From Streptomyces sp. A1277 (GTDB lineage Bacteria > Actinomycetota > Actinomycetes > Streptomycetales > Streptomycetaceae), in NCBI RefSeq assembly GCF_004795015.1, contig NZ_SSBI01000003.1, positions 1-64,000 of the forward strand: DNA of 64,000 bases. Direction: 5' to 3'. This document shows, piece by piece, positions 1-7,367 of this stretch. The position numbers were made by a program, and so were the translations under genes. Every line of letters begins with the position of its first letter. Positions within the stretch are counted from its first letter, which is position 1. The notes below the pieces were generated by a model. That model saw nothing but the letters and a program-made list of their open reading frames with translations. It had not been told where the DNA came from and searched no databases.

Positions 1-695
1 GCGGCCGGCGCCGGGGCGGCCGGGGCCTTGGCCTCGGCCGGGGCGGCACCGGGCGCACCGATGACGGCGAGCTTGGCGCCGACCTCGGCGGTCTCGTCCT
101 CGCCGACCACGATCTCCAGCAGCACGCCGGAGACCGGGGCCGGGATCTCGGTGTCGACCTTGTCCGTGGAGACCTCGAGCAGCGGCTCGTCCTCCGTGAC
201 CTCCTCGCCGACCTCCTTCAGCCAGCGGGTGACGGTGCCCTCGGTGACGCTCTCGCCGAGCGCCGGCAGGGTGACGTCGGTGCCGGAGGCGGAGGAGGCG
301 CCGGTGGTGGCCTCGGCGCTCGGCGCCTCGGCCGGGGCCTGGGTCTCGGTCGACGGGGCGGTCGGGGCCTCGTCGGCGGCCGGGGCGGGAACCGCGGCCG
401 GCTCGGCGGCCGGGGCCTCGTCGGCGGCCGGGGCCTCGTCGGTGGCCGGAGCGCCCGAGCCGTCGTCGATGACGGCCAGCTCGGCGCCGACCTCGACGGT
501 CTCGTCCTCGGCGACCTTGATGGACGACAGGATGCCGGAGGCGGGGGCCGGGATCTCGGTGTCGACCTTGTCGGTCGAGACCTCGAGCAGCGGCTCGTCG
601 GCCTCGACGCGCTCGCCCTCGGCCTTCAGCCAGCGGGTGACAGTGCCCTCGGTGACGCTCTCGCCGAGCGCCGGAAGGGTTACGGAAACCGACAT
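1..695 (-). CDS. sucB: Dihydrolipoamide succinyltransferase (E2), N-terminal part, cut by window edge
   Basis: This is the N-terminal part of an E2 acyltransferase of a 2-oxo acid dehydrogenase complex, which carries acyl groups on lipoyl-lysine and passes them to CoA in the cytoplasm. Two lipoyl domains are visible, each opening with the sequence [20 protein letters not shown] and each holding the lipoylation motif [12 protein letters not shown]. They are joined by an Ala/Pro-rich flexible linker, and a second such linker begins at the window edge. The catalytic domain lies outside. The ATG start is followed at once by the first lipoyl strand. The gene lies 60 bp downstream of lpd on the same strand, which fits an E3-E2 operon. 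Pyruvate-type E2 cannot be excluded without the C-terminus; the actinobacterial order lpd-sucB favours the succinyl type. Confidence 0.85.
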   Translation of the reverse strand, partial: MSVSVTLPALGESVTEGTVTRWLKAEGERVEADEPLLEVSTDKVDTEIPAPASGILSSIKVAEDETVEVGAELAVIDDGSGAPATDEAPAADEAPAAEPAAVPAPAADEAPTAPSTETQAPAEAPSAEATTGASSASGTDVTLPALGESVTEGTVTRWLKEVGEEVTEDEPLLEVSTDKVDTEIPAPVSGVLLEIVVGEDETAEVGAKLAVIGAPGAAPAEAKAPAAPAPA

Positions 696-755
696 GGTTT
701 CAGTTGCTCCTAACGAAAATACGGAAGTGGTCGGTCGTCGCGCCCGGTCGACTGG

Positions 756-2144
756 TCAGTCGTGGGAGTGCAGGGGCTTGCCGGCCAGGGCCAGGTGGGC
801 CTCGCCGAGCGCCTCGCTCTGGGTCGGGTGGGCGTGGATGAGCTGGGCGACCTCGGCCGGCAGCGCTTCCCAGTTGTAGATCAGCTGGGCTTCGCCGACC
901 TGCTCGCCCATACGGTCACCGACCATGTGGACGCCGACCACGGCACCGTCCTTGACCTGGACGAGCTTGATCTCGCCCGCGGTCTTGAGGATCTTGCTCT
1001 TGCCGTTGCCCGCGAGGTTGTACTTCAGCGCGACGACCTTGTCCGCGCCGTAGAGCTCCTTGGCCTTGGCCTCGGTGATGCCGACGGAGGCGACCTCGGG
1101 GTGGCAGTACGTCACCCGGGGGACACCGTCGTAGTCGACCGGGACGGTCTGCAGACCGGCCAGCCGCTCCGCCACGAGGATGCCCTCGGCGAAGCCGACG
1201 TGCGCCAGCTGGAGCGTCGGGACCAGGTCGCCCACGGCCGAGATCGTCGGGACGTTGGTCCGCATGTACTCGTCGACCAGGACGTAGCCGCGGTCCATGG
1301 CGACCCCGGCCTCCTCGTAGCCCAGGCCCTGCGAGACCGGGCCGCGGCCGATCGCGACCAGCAGCACCTCCGCCTCGAAGGTCTTGCCGTCGGCGAGGGT
1401 CACGCGGACGCCGTCCTGCGTGTACTCGGCGCTCTGGAAGAAGGTGCCGAGGTTGAACTTGATGCCGCGCTTGCGGAACGCGCGCTCAAGAAGCTTCGAG
1501 CTGTTCTCGTCCTCGACCGGGACGAGGTGCTTCAGGCCCTCGATGATCGTCACGTCGGTGCCGAAGGAGGTCCACGCGGAGGCGAACTCGACGCCGATGA
1601 CGCCGCCGCCCAGCACGATCGCGGACTTCGGGACGCGGTCCAGCTTCAGCGCGTGGTCCGAGGAGATGATGCGGTTGCCGTCGATCTCCAGGCCCGGGAG
1701 CGACTTCGGCACGGAGCCGGTCGCCAGGAGCACGTGGCGGCCCTGGATGCGCTGGCCGTTCACGTCCACCGAGGTGGGGGAGGAGAGCCGGCCCTCGCCC
1801 TCGATGTAGTGCACCTTGCGGGAGGCGACGAGACCCTGCAGGCCCTTGTACAGGCCCGAGATCACGTCGTCCTTGTACTTGTGGACGGCCGCCATGTCGA
1901 CGCCCTCGAAGGTCGCCTTCACGCCGAACTGGCCGGCCTCGCGGGCCTGGTCCGCGATCTCGCCGGCGTGCAGCAGGGCCTTCGTGGGGATGCAGCCGTT
2001 GTGCAGGCAGGTGCCGCCGACCTTGCCCTTCTCGATCAGAGCGACGTCCAGGCCCAGCTGCGCTCCGCGCAGGGCCGCGGCGTACCCGCCGCTGCCACCG
2101 CCGAGGATCACTAGGTCGAAAACGGTGCTGGCGTCGTTCGCCAC
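756..2144 (-). CDS. lpdA: Dihydrolipoyl dehydrogenase (E3)
   Basis: E3 is a flavoprotein that re-oxidises dihydrolipoyl groups of 2-oxo acid dehydrogenases with NAD+. The 462-residue product has an N-terminal FAD Rossmann motif (GGGSGG, residues 15-20). The redox disulfide lies in GGTCLHNGCIPTK (Cys46 and Cys51), the NAD-binding glycine motif in LGGGVIGVEFAS, and the C-terminal catalytic His/Glu pair in HAHPTQSE. I chose the GTG giving VANDAS because GGAGGA lies six bases upstream; an ATG six codons earlier overlaps that ribosome binding site. Length is normal for the family. It is followed by the E2 gene and preceded by pepA on the same strand, with hairpins between pepA and lpd, so lpd probably has its own promoter. 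Confidence 0.95.
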   Translation of the reverse strand: MANDASTVFDLVILGGGSGGYAAALRGAQLGLDVALIEKGKVGGTCLHNGCIPTKALLHAGEIADQAREAGQFGVKATFEGVDMAAVHKYKDDVISGLYKGLQGLVASRKVHYIEGEGRLSSPTSVDVNGQRIQGRHVLLATGSVPKSLPGLEIDGNRIISSDHALKLDRVPKSAIVLGGGVIGVEFASAWTSFGTDVTIIEGLKHLVPVEDENSSKLLERAFRKRGIKFNLGTFFQSAEYTQDGVRVTLADGKTFEAEVLLVAIGRGPVSQGLGYEEAGVAMDRGYVLVDEYMRTNVPTISAVGDLVPTLQLAHVGFAEGILVAERLAGLQTVPVDYDGVPRVTYCHPEVASVGITEAKAKELYGADKVVALKYNLAGNGKSKILKTAGEIKLVQVKDGAVVGVHMVGDRMGEQVGEAQLIYNWEALPAEVAQLIHAHPTQSEALGEAHLALAGKPLHSHD

Positions 2145-2313
2145 GTCACGTCCTCCATGCATGTGCGCCGTACGCCGGGCCCCGTCCTCGGGGTGTGACC
2201 GGCCGGTCGGCTGGTGTGCGGCCGCTTTGTCTTCGGCCCTGTGGTGGGGGCCCTGTCCTGCCGAGAACCCATCTTCGCACTTGTTGACGGTGGGCGGGAC
2301 GCGGGGCCCGTGT

Positions 2314-2339
2314 CCGGGACGGATGATCGTCCGTCCCGG
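2314..2339. repeat. Inverted repeat upstream of lpd
   Basis: A perfect 10-bp inverted repeat (CCGGGACGGA / TCCGTCCCGG) with a 6-base spacer sits about 170 bp upstream of the lpd start, inside the 324-bp gap between pepA and lpd. It could be a second terminator after pepA or an operator for lpd. No T-run follows it on either strand. Confidence 0.5.
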
Positions 2340-2424
2340 TGGATTACCGCGGAGTAGGAAACAGGGGATTTCGTCGAGAGCGAAACCGTCCCCGTCCCGG
2401 CCGCGGTGCCGTGGGGGGAACGCG

Positions 2425-2454
2425 TACGGCCCCGGACGTATGCCCGGGGCCGTA
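2425..2454 (-). terminator. Hairpin terminator after pepA
   Basis: A perfect 11-bp stem (TACGGCCCCGG / CCGGGGCCGTA) with an 8-base loop lies 15 bp past the pepA stop codon. It lacks a U-tract, as is common in actinobacteria. Confidence 0.7.
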
Positions 2455-2468
2455 GCGCAGCCGCTGTC

Positions 2469-4022
2469 TCAGCCGAGGTCGCCGGCGGCGGTGCGCTCCG
2501 CCAGCTTGACCAGGGTGCGGATCGCCGAGCCGGTGCCGCCCTTCGGCGTGTAGCCGTACGGGGCGCCCTCGTGGAAGGCGGGGCCGGCGATGTCCAGGTG
2601 CGCCCAGGCGATGCCCTCGCCCACGAACTCCTTCAGGAACAGGCCGGCCACCAGGCCGCCGCCCATCCGCTCGCCCATGTTGGCGATGTCGGCGGTCGGC
2701 GAGTCCATGCCCTTGCGCAGGTCGGCCGGGAGCGGCATCGGCCAGGACGCCTCGCCGACCTCGTCGGCGATCTCGTGGATCGAGGTCCGGAAGGCGTCGT
2801 CGTTGGCCATGATGCCGAAGGTGCGGTTGCCCAGGGCCAGCACCATCGCGCCGGTCAGGGTCGCCACGTCGACGATCGCGTCCGGGTTCTCCTCCGAGGC
2901 GCGGGTCAGCGCGTCGGCGAGGACGAGCCGGCCCTCGGCGTCGGTGTTGAGGACCTCGACGGTCTTGCCGCTGTACATGCGCAGGACGTCACCGGGGCGG
3001 GTGGCGCTGCCCGAAGGCATGTTCTCGGCGAGCGCCAGCCAGCCGGTGACGTTGACGCGCAGGCCCAGGCGGGCGGCCGAGAGGACGGTCGCGAACACGG
3101 CGGCGGCGCCGGCCATGTCGCACTTCATCGTCTCGTTGTGGCCGGCCGGCTTCAGCGAGATGCCGCCCGAGTCGTAGGTGATGCCCTTGCCGACGAGGGC
3201 GAGGGTCTTCTCCGCCTTCGGGTGCGTGTAGGCGAGCTTGACCAGGCGCGGGCCGCGGGCCGCGCCCTGGCCGACGCCGAGGATGCCGCCGAAGCCGCCC
3301 TTGACGAGCGCCTTCTCGTCGAGCACCTGCACCTTGACGCCGTGCTCCTTGCCGGCGGCGGTGGCCACGGCGGCGAAGGACTCGGGGTACAGGTCGTTCG
3401 GCGGGGTGTTCACCAGGTCGCGGGCGCGGTTGATCTCCTCGGCGACGGCGAGGGCGCGCTCGGCGGCGGCCTTGAACGCCTTGTCGCGCGGCTTGGCGCC
3501 GAGTACGGCGACCTCGGCGAGCGGCAGCTTCGGGCCACCGGCCTTGGCGTCCTTGGGGGCGAGCTTGTTCTCGCCGGCCTGGTAGGCGGTGAAGGCGTAC
3601 GCGCCCAGCAGCGCGCCCTCCGCGATGGCCTCGGCGTCCTCGACGGAGGCGATGGGCAGCGCGAAGCCGGCCTTCTTGGCACCGGCCAGCGAGCGGGCGG
3701 CCGCACCGGCGGCCCGGCGCAGCGCCTCGGCGTCGTACGCGCCGTTCTTCTCCGGGGCCGGGCCGAGACCGGCCGCGACGACGACCGGGGCCTTGAGGCC
3801 CCCGGGCGCGGGGACCTTCGTCAGTTCGCCCTCGGCACCCGAGGCGCCCAGGGTCGCCAGGACGGCGGCGAGCTTCCCGCCGAACGCCTTGTCCACGGCC
3901 TCGGCGCCCGGTGCGAGGACGAGGTCCCCAGGCTTGGATCCAGCGCCCTTGGCGACGCCCACGACGAGGGCGTCGGCGCGCAGCGTAGCCGCACCGGCAG
4001 TGCTGAGAGTGAGAGCAGTCAC
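2469..4022 (-). CDS. pepA: Leucyl aminopeptidase (M17 family)
   Basis: Cytosolic leucyl aminopeptidases remove N-terminal residues from peptides using two metal ions. The 517-residue product has the M17 C-terminal catalytic domain with GKGITYDSGGISLKP, the DMAGAA segment and the family signature NTDAEGRLVLADAL, which carries metal and catalytic residues. The N-terminal macro-like domain is Ala/Gly-rich, as in other streptomycete copies. I chose the GTG that gives VTALTLST because the sequence resembles the family from there. A longer ATG reading adds 23 basic residues that do not look like part of the fold. It reads toward lpd and has its own downstream hairpin. Confidence 0.92.
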   Translation of the reverse strand: MTALTLSTAGAATLRADALVVGVAKGAGSKPGDLVLAPGAEAVDKAFGGKLAAVLATLGASGAEGELTKVPAPGGLKAPVVVAAGLGPAPEKNGAYDAEALRRAAGAAARSLAGAKKAGFALPIASVEDAEAIAEGALLGAYAFTAYQAGENKLAPKDAKAGGPKLPLAEVAVLGAKPRDKAFKAAAERALAVAEEINRARDLVNTPPNDLYPESFAAVATAAGKEHGVKVQVLDEKALVKGGFGGILGVGQGAARGPRLVKLAYTHPKAEKTLALVGKGITYDSGGISLKPAGHNETMKCDMAGAAAVFATVLSAARLGLRVNVTGWLALAENMPSGSATRPGDVLRMYSGKTVEVLNTDAEGRLVLADALTRASEENPDAIVDVATLTGAMVLALGNRTFGIMANDDAFRTSIHEIADEVGEASWPMPLPADLRKGMDSPTADIANMGERMGGGLVAGLFLKEFVGEGIAWAHLDIAGPAFHEGAPYGYTPKGGTGSAIRTLVKLAERTAAGDLG

Positions 4023-4271
4023 GGTGGTGAAATCTCGCTTCCGTTGAGTTCTTTTCCGGTCGAAGGGGTGGGCCGACCGTGCCCGGCGCATCGTAGACGC
4101 CGCCGCAATGCGCCGGGAATGAGCCTACGCGCGCCTTTACCGCCTGATCACGGCGGCGGGCCGTCGGACCCCCGCGGGCGTCGTACGGTGGTGGTCCCGG
4201 GAAGATCGTCCCGGTGGAACGGGTCCCGAGCGCAGCGGCGTTGGCGGGGGCCCGGTGAACATGGGGGAACG

Positions 4272-5129
4272 ATGCGCGACTGGACGGCCGCTCGGGTGAC
4301 CGGAGGGCGCAGCGCTCTCGCCGTCACCGTACTGATGGTGCTGGTGGTGCTCACCGGCTGCTCCTCGGAGCCCGGGCCGCCCCCGGCGGGGAAGGCGTCC
4401 GCCTCCGCGCGGCCCGCCGCAGCGCGCTGGCAGCCGAAGCCGGGCACGGACTGGCAGTGGCAGCTGTCGGGGAAGCTCGACACGACGGTGGACGCCCCGG
4501 TGTACGACATCGACGGCTTCGACCGGGACGCGGCCGATGTCCAGGCGCTGCACGGCAAGGGGCGCAAGGTCATCTGCTACCTGTCCACCGGCGCCTGGGA
4601 GGACTTCCGCCCGGACGCGGCCCGTTTCCCCACCGCCGTCCTCGGCAAGGGCAACGGCTGGAAGGGTGAGCGCTGGCTCGACATCCGGCGCACCGAGGTC
4701 CTGGAGCCGCTGATGGAGACCCGGATCGCGATGTGCGCGAAGAAGGGCTTCGACGCGGTGGAGCCGGACAACATGGACGGCTACCGCAACACGAGCGGCT
4801 TCCCGCTGACCGCCGCCGACCAGCTGCGCTACAACCGGCTCATCGCCCGCCTGGTCCACCGCCACGGCATGGCCGTCGGTCTGAAGAACGACCTCCCGCA
4901 GATCCCGGAGCTGATCGCGGACTTCGACTTCGCGGTCAACGAGCAGTGCGCCCAGTACGAGGAGTGCGAGGAGCTCACCCCGTTCGTGCAGGCGGGCAAG
5001 GCGGTCTTCCACGTGGAGTACGAGCTGCCGGCGGCGCGGTTCTGCGCGCGGTCCCGGAAGCTGGGGCTCAGCTCGCTGCGCAAGGAGTACGAACTCGGCG
5101 TCGAGCGTGAGACCTGCGCCCAGGGCTGA
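4272..5129 (+). CDS. Secreted lipoprotein, GH114-like (endo-alpha-1,4-polygalactosaminidase type)
   Basis: The 285-residue product starts with a lipoprotein signal peptide (hydrophobic stretch ending VVLTGC, so Cys about residue 27), followed by a Ser/Ala/Pro linker. The rest looks like the TIM-barrel of the GH114/TM1410 group: a WQWQL start, the strand VICYLSTGAWED, then FDAVEPDNMDGY, GLKNDLPQI and FAVNEQC. The acidic residues in VEPDNMD and VNEQC are where the catalytic Asp/Glu of this family are expected. Members cleave galactosaminogalactan-type polymers, but the substrate here is not known. The ATG follows GGGGGAACG. It is convergent with cobS, with only 9 bp between the stops. Confidence 0.8.
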   Translation: MRDWTAARVTGGRSALAVTVLMVLVVLTGCSSEPGPPPAGKASASARPAAARWQPKPGTDWQWQLSGKLDTTVDAPVYDIDGFDRDAADVQALHGKGRKVICYLSTGAWEDFRPDAARFPTAVLGKGNGWKGERWLDIRRTEVLEPLMETRIAMCAKKGFDAVEPDNMDGYRNTSGFPLTAADQLRYNRLIARLVHRHGMAVGLKNDLPQIPELIADFDFAVNEQCAQYEECEELTPFVQAGKAVFHVEYELPAARFCARSRKLGLSSLRKEYELGVERETCAQG

Positions 5130-5138
5130 CGGGCCGGC

Positions 5139-5852
5139 TCAGCCGAGCGCCAGTGCCACCAGCGTCACCGTCGCCGCCGTCTCCGCCAGCGCCCCGAACA
5201 CGTCCCCGGTCACCCCGCCGAACCGCCGCACGCAGTGCCGCAGCAGCAGCGCGGCGGCCACCGGCCTGGCCGCCACCACCACGAGCGCGACGGCCACCGC
5301 GCCGGCCACCGGGACCGTGCCGGCGACGGCCGCGCCCAGCCCCTCCGGGCGGGCGGCCGGGACGCCGCGCCGGGAGGCCAGGGTGAGCGCGAGCCGGGCG
5401 GTGACGGCGGAGGCGACGGCCGCCAGGGCTCCGTGCGCCCAGCCCTGCGCGTACAGCTGCTGAAGGACCGCCACCTGGGCGAGCAGGACGAACAGCAGGG
5501 TGATCACGCCGAAGGGGCCGATGTCCGACTGCTTCATGATCCGCAGCGCGTCGTCGGCCGGCTTGCCGCTGCCCAGGCCGTCGGCGGTGTCCGCGAGGCC
5601 GTCCAGGTGGAGCCCCCGGGTGAGGGCGGCCGGCACCGCGGCGGAGGCGACCGCGGCGAGCAGCGGCCCCGCGCCGCCCCACAGCAGCAGACTGCCCGGG
5701 ACCGCCGCGAGGACGCCGACGACGAGCCCGGCCACTGGCGCGCACAGCATCCCGGCCCGGGCGGCCTCGCGGTCCCAGCGGGTCACGCGGACGGGGAGCA
5801 CGGTCAGGGTGCCGAAGGCGAAACGTACGCCGTGGCTGTTCAGGGAGGTCAC
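5139..5852 (-). CDS. cobS: Adenosylcobinamide-GDP ribazoletransferase (cobalamin synthase)
   Basis: CobS joins adenosylcobinamide-GDP to alpha-ribazole(-phosphate) in the membrane, the last step of the nucleotide loop pathway. The 237-residue product is strongly hydrophobic, with several membrane segments. It has the family motif TRGLHLDGLADTADGLG, whose acidic residues bind metal, followed by IMKQSDIGPFG. The size is normal (about 240-260). The start is GTG with no Shine-Dalgarno sequence. A TAGCCT hexamer ends 7 bases upstream, so the mRNA may be leaderless. cobT and cobU lie 4-5 kb away on the same strand, so the three steps of the pathway are all encoded here, although not in one operon. 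Confidence 0.93.
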   Translation of the reverse strand: MTSLNSHGVRFAFGTLTVLPVRVTRWDREAARAGMLCAPVAGLVVGVLAAVPGSLLLWGGAGPLLAAVASAAVPAALTRGLHLDGLADTADGLGSGKPADDALRIMKQSDIGPFGVITLLFVLLAQVAVLQQLYAQGWAHGALAAVASAVTARLALTLASRRGVPAARPEGLGAAVAGTVPVAGAVAVALVVVAARPVAAALLLRHCVRRFGGVTGDVFGALAETAATVTLVALALG

Positions 5853-5859
5853 GGCGCGC

Positions 5860-5865
5860 AGGCTA
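5860..5865 (-). promoter_or_regulatory. Candidate -10 element for leaderless cobS
   Basis: TAGCCT reads toward cobS and ends 7 bases before its GTG, with no ribosome binding site between them. This matches the actinobacterial leaderless pattern TAnnnT. Confidence 0.45.
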
Positions 5866-5940
5866 ATCGGTGGGGGCGGCCGTTAGATTGTCAGAAATAC
5901 CGCATAGCGGGGCAGAAGTGGACGGGCGGGAGTGCGTGGC

Positions 5941-6702
5941 ATGGGTCACTGGTTCGATCAGAACTTCATCGAGCCGGGGAAGCTGCCCCTGCTCCTGGCC
6001 CTGGCCGCGTTCGTGCTGACGTTCGGGGCCACCCGGGTCATCACCCGGATGATCCGGGCCGGGAAGGGACCGTTCCGCAACATCACGCCCGGCGGCGTCC
6101 ACGTCCACCACGTGGTGCCCGGCGTGGTGCTCAGCGTCGTCGGCGGCTTCGGCGCGGTGGCGAGCGGACGGCACGGCGTCACGGCCGCGGTCTGCGCGGT
6201 CGTCTTCGGGATGGGCGCGGGCCTGGTGCTGGACGAGTTCGCCCTGATCGTGCACCTGGACGACGTGTACTGGACCGAGGAGGGGCGCCGGAGCGTGGAG
6301 ATCGTGGTGCTCACGGCGGCCCTGGTGCTGCTGGTGCTCGGCGGGTTCTCGCCGCTCGGCGTGGACGGTCTGAGCGACGATCAGCAACAGGGCCGGTCCG
6401 GGGCCGTGGCCACCGTCGTGGTCAACTTCTGCTTCGTGCTGATCGCCCTGTTCAAGGGCAAGGCGCGGATGGCGGTGGTCGGCACCCTGGTCCCGTTCGT
6501 CGCCCTGGTCGGCGCGGTCCGGCTGGCCCGGCCGACCTCGGTGTGGGCCAAGCGGTTCTACCGCGACCGGCACCGCGCCCGCTCCCGCGCGGTGCTGCGC
6601 GCCTACCACCACGACGTCCGCTGGGCCGGGCCGCGCCGCAGGTTTCAGGACCTCATCGGCGGCGCACCGGACCGGGTCCCCGCACCCTCGCCCAAGCCCT
6701 GA
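5941..6702 (+). CDS. Conserved integral membrane protein with His/Asp-rich motifs
   Basis: I do not recognise a named family. The 253-residue product has about six hydrophobic segments. Two polar motifs sit at membrane borders: GGVHVHHVVPG (His54, His56, His57) and LDEFALIVHLDDVYW (Asp98, Glu99, His105, Asp107, Asp108). Such clustered His and Asp residues could bind a metal, but this is inference. The ATG has GGCGGGAG about 8 bases upstream; a GTG three codons earlier is an alternative. It is divergent from cobS across 88 bp. Its 3' end overlaps the end of the rhomboid-like gene on the other strand by 58 bp. Confidence 0.75.
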   Translation: MGHWFDQNFIEPGKLPLLLALAAFVLTFGATRVITRMIRAGKGPFRNITPGGVHVHHVVPGVVLSVVGGFGAVASGRHGVTAAVCAVVFGMGAGLVLDEFALIVHLDDVYWTEEGRRSVEIVVLTAALVLLVLGGFSPLGVDGLSDDQQQGRSGAVATVVVNFCFVLIALFKGKARMAVVGTLVPFVALVGAVRLARPTSVWAKRFYRDRHRARSRAVLRAYHHDVRWAGPRRRFQDLIGGAPDRVPAPSPKP

Positions 6703-7367
6703 CCGCCCGGCCGCCTCCCGCCCGGCACCGGGACCGCGCACAGCACGAGGGCCGCCACGATGGCCGCCAGGTGCTCCCGGCCCGCCAGGTTGTCCTTCAC
6801 CACGGCCTCGGCCGCCATCGCCACGATCACCAGCGCCCCGGTGACCCGGGCCCGATAGGCCCAGCAGACGCAGACGGCCAGCGCGACGACCGCCGCCGAC
6901 GGACCGGTGTCCACGATCCGGGCGTCCGACGCGGGCAGTCCGAAGAACCCGTCGGGCCCGGCGGCGATGCCGATCCGCGCGTACAGCGTCCCGGCCAGCG
7001 TCGCCGCGTACGCGATCAGCAGGGTCCGCCACCGGCCGAGGCAGACCTCCGCGACCCCGAACACCACCAGCATCTGCACCAACGCGCCCCACACCGGCAG
7101 GTCCAGCGCGGGTACGAACAGCGACAGCGGGGTACGCAGCAGGGCCATGCCCAGCGGGTCCTGGGCCCGGACCGCGCCGAGCGTCTGCACCGGCCCGTAG
7201 CCCCAGGGCCGGTTCTGCACCACCTGGAGCAGCCCCGTCAGGCACACCGCCGCCAGCGTCACCGGCACGGCCCGCAGCCCGTCGGCGGCGAGCGGCGCCC
7301 GTACGGCCGACCGGAGCGGGCCCCACTCGCGGCGGGCCGCCCGGCCGAGCGCGCGCACGGCTCTCAT
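6645..7367 (-). CDS. Rhomboid-like integral membrane protein
   Basis: The 240-residue product has about six membrane segments. In the fourth to sixth segments it shows DTGPSAAV and, later, GREHLAAI, placed like the catalytic Ser (usually GxS) and His of rhomboid intramembrane proteases. The classical GASG box is missing, so it may be a divergent rhomboid or an inactive relative. Its ATG overlaps the stop of the upstream DUF2156 gene in an ATGA junction, so the two are translationally coupled and probably work together. It runs convergently into the upstream plus-strand membrane gene with a 58-bp overlap of coding ends. Confidence 0.7.
   Translation of the reverse strand: MRAVRALGRAARREWGPLRSAVRAPLAADGLRAVPVTLAAVCLTGLLQVVQNRPWGYGPVQTLGAVRAQDPLGMALLRTPLSLFVPALDLPVWGALVQMLVVFGVAEVCLGRWRTLLIAYAATLAGTLYARIGIAAGPDGFFGLPASDARIVDTGPSAAVVALAVCVCWAYRARVTGALVIVAMAAEAVVKDNLAGREHLAAIVAALVLCAVPVPGGRRPGGQGLGEGAGTRSGAPPMRS

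Noticed and set aside
2406..5129. A 907-codon plus-strand open frame running from before pepA into the GH114-like gene
   Set aside because: Its first two-thirds is the antisense of pepA. Only the last 285 codons encode a recognisable protein with its own start, signal peptide and ribosome binding site.
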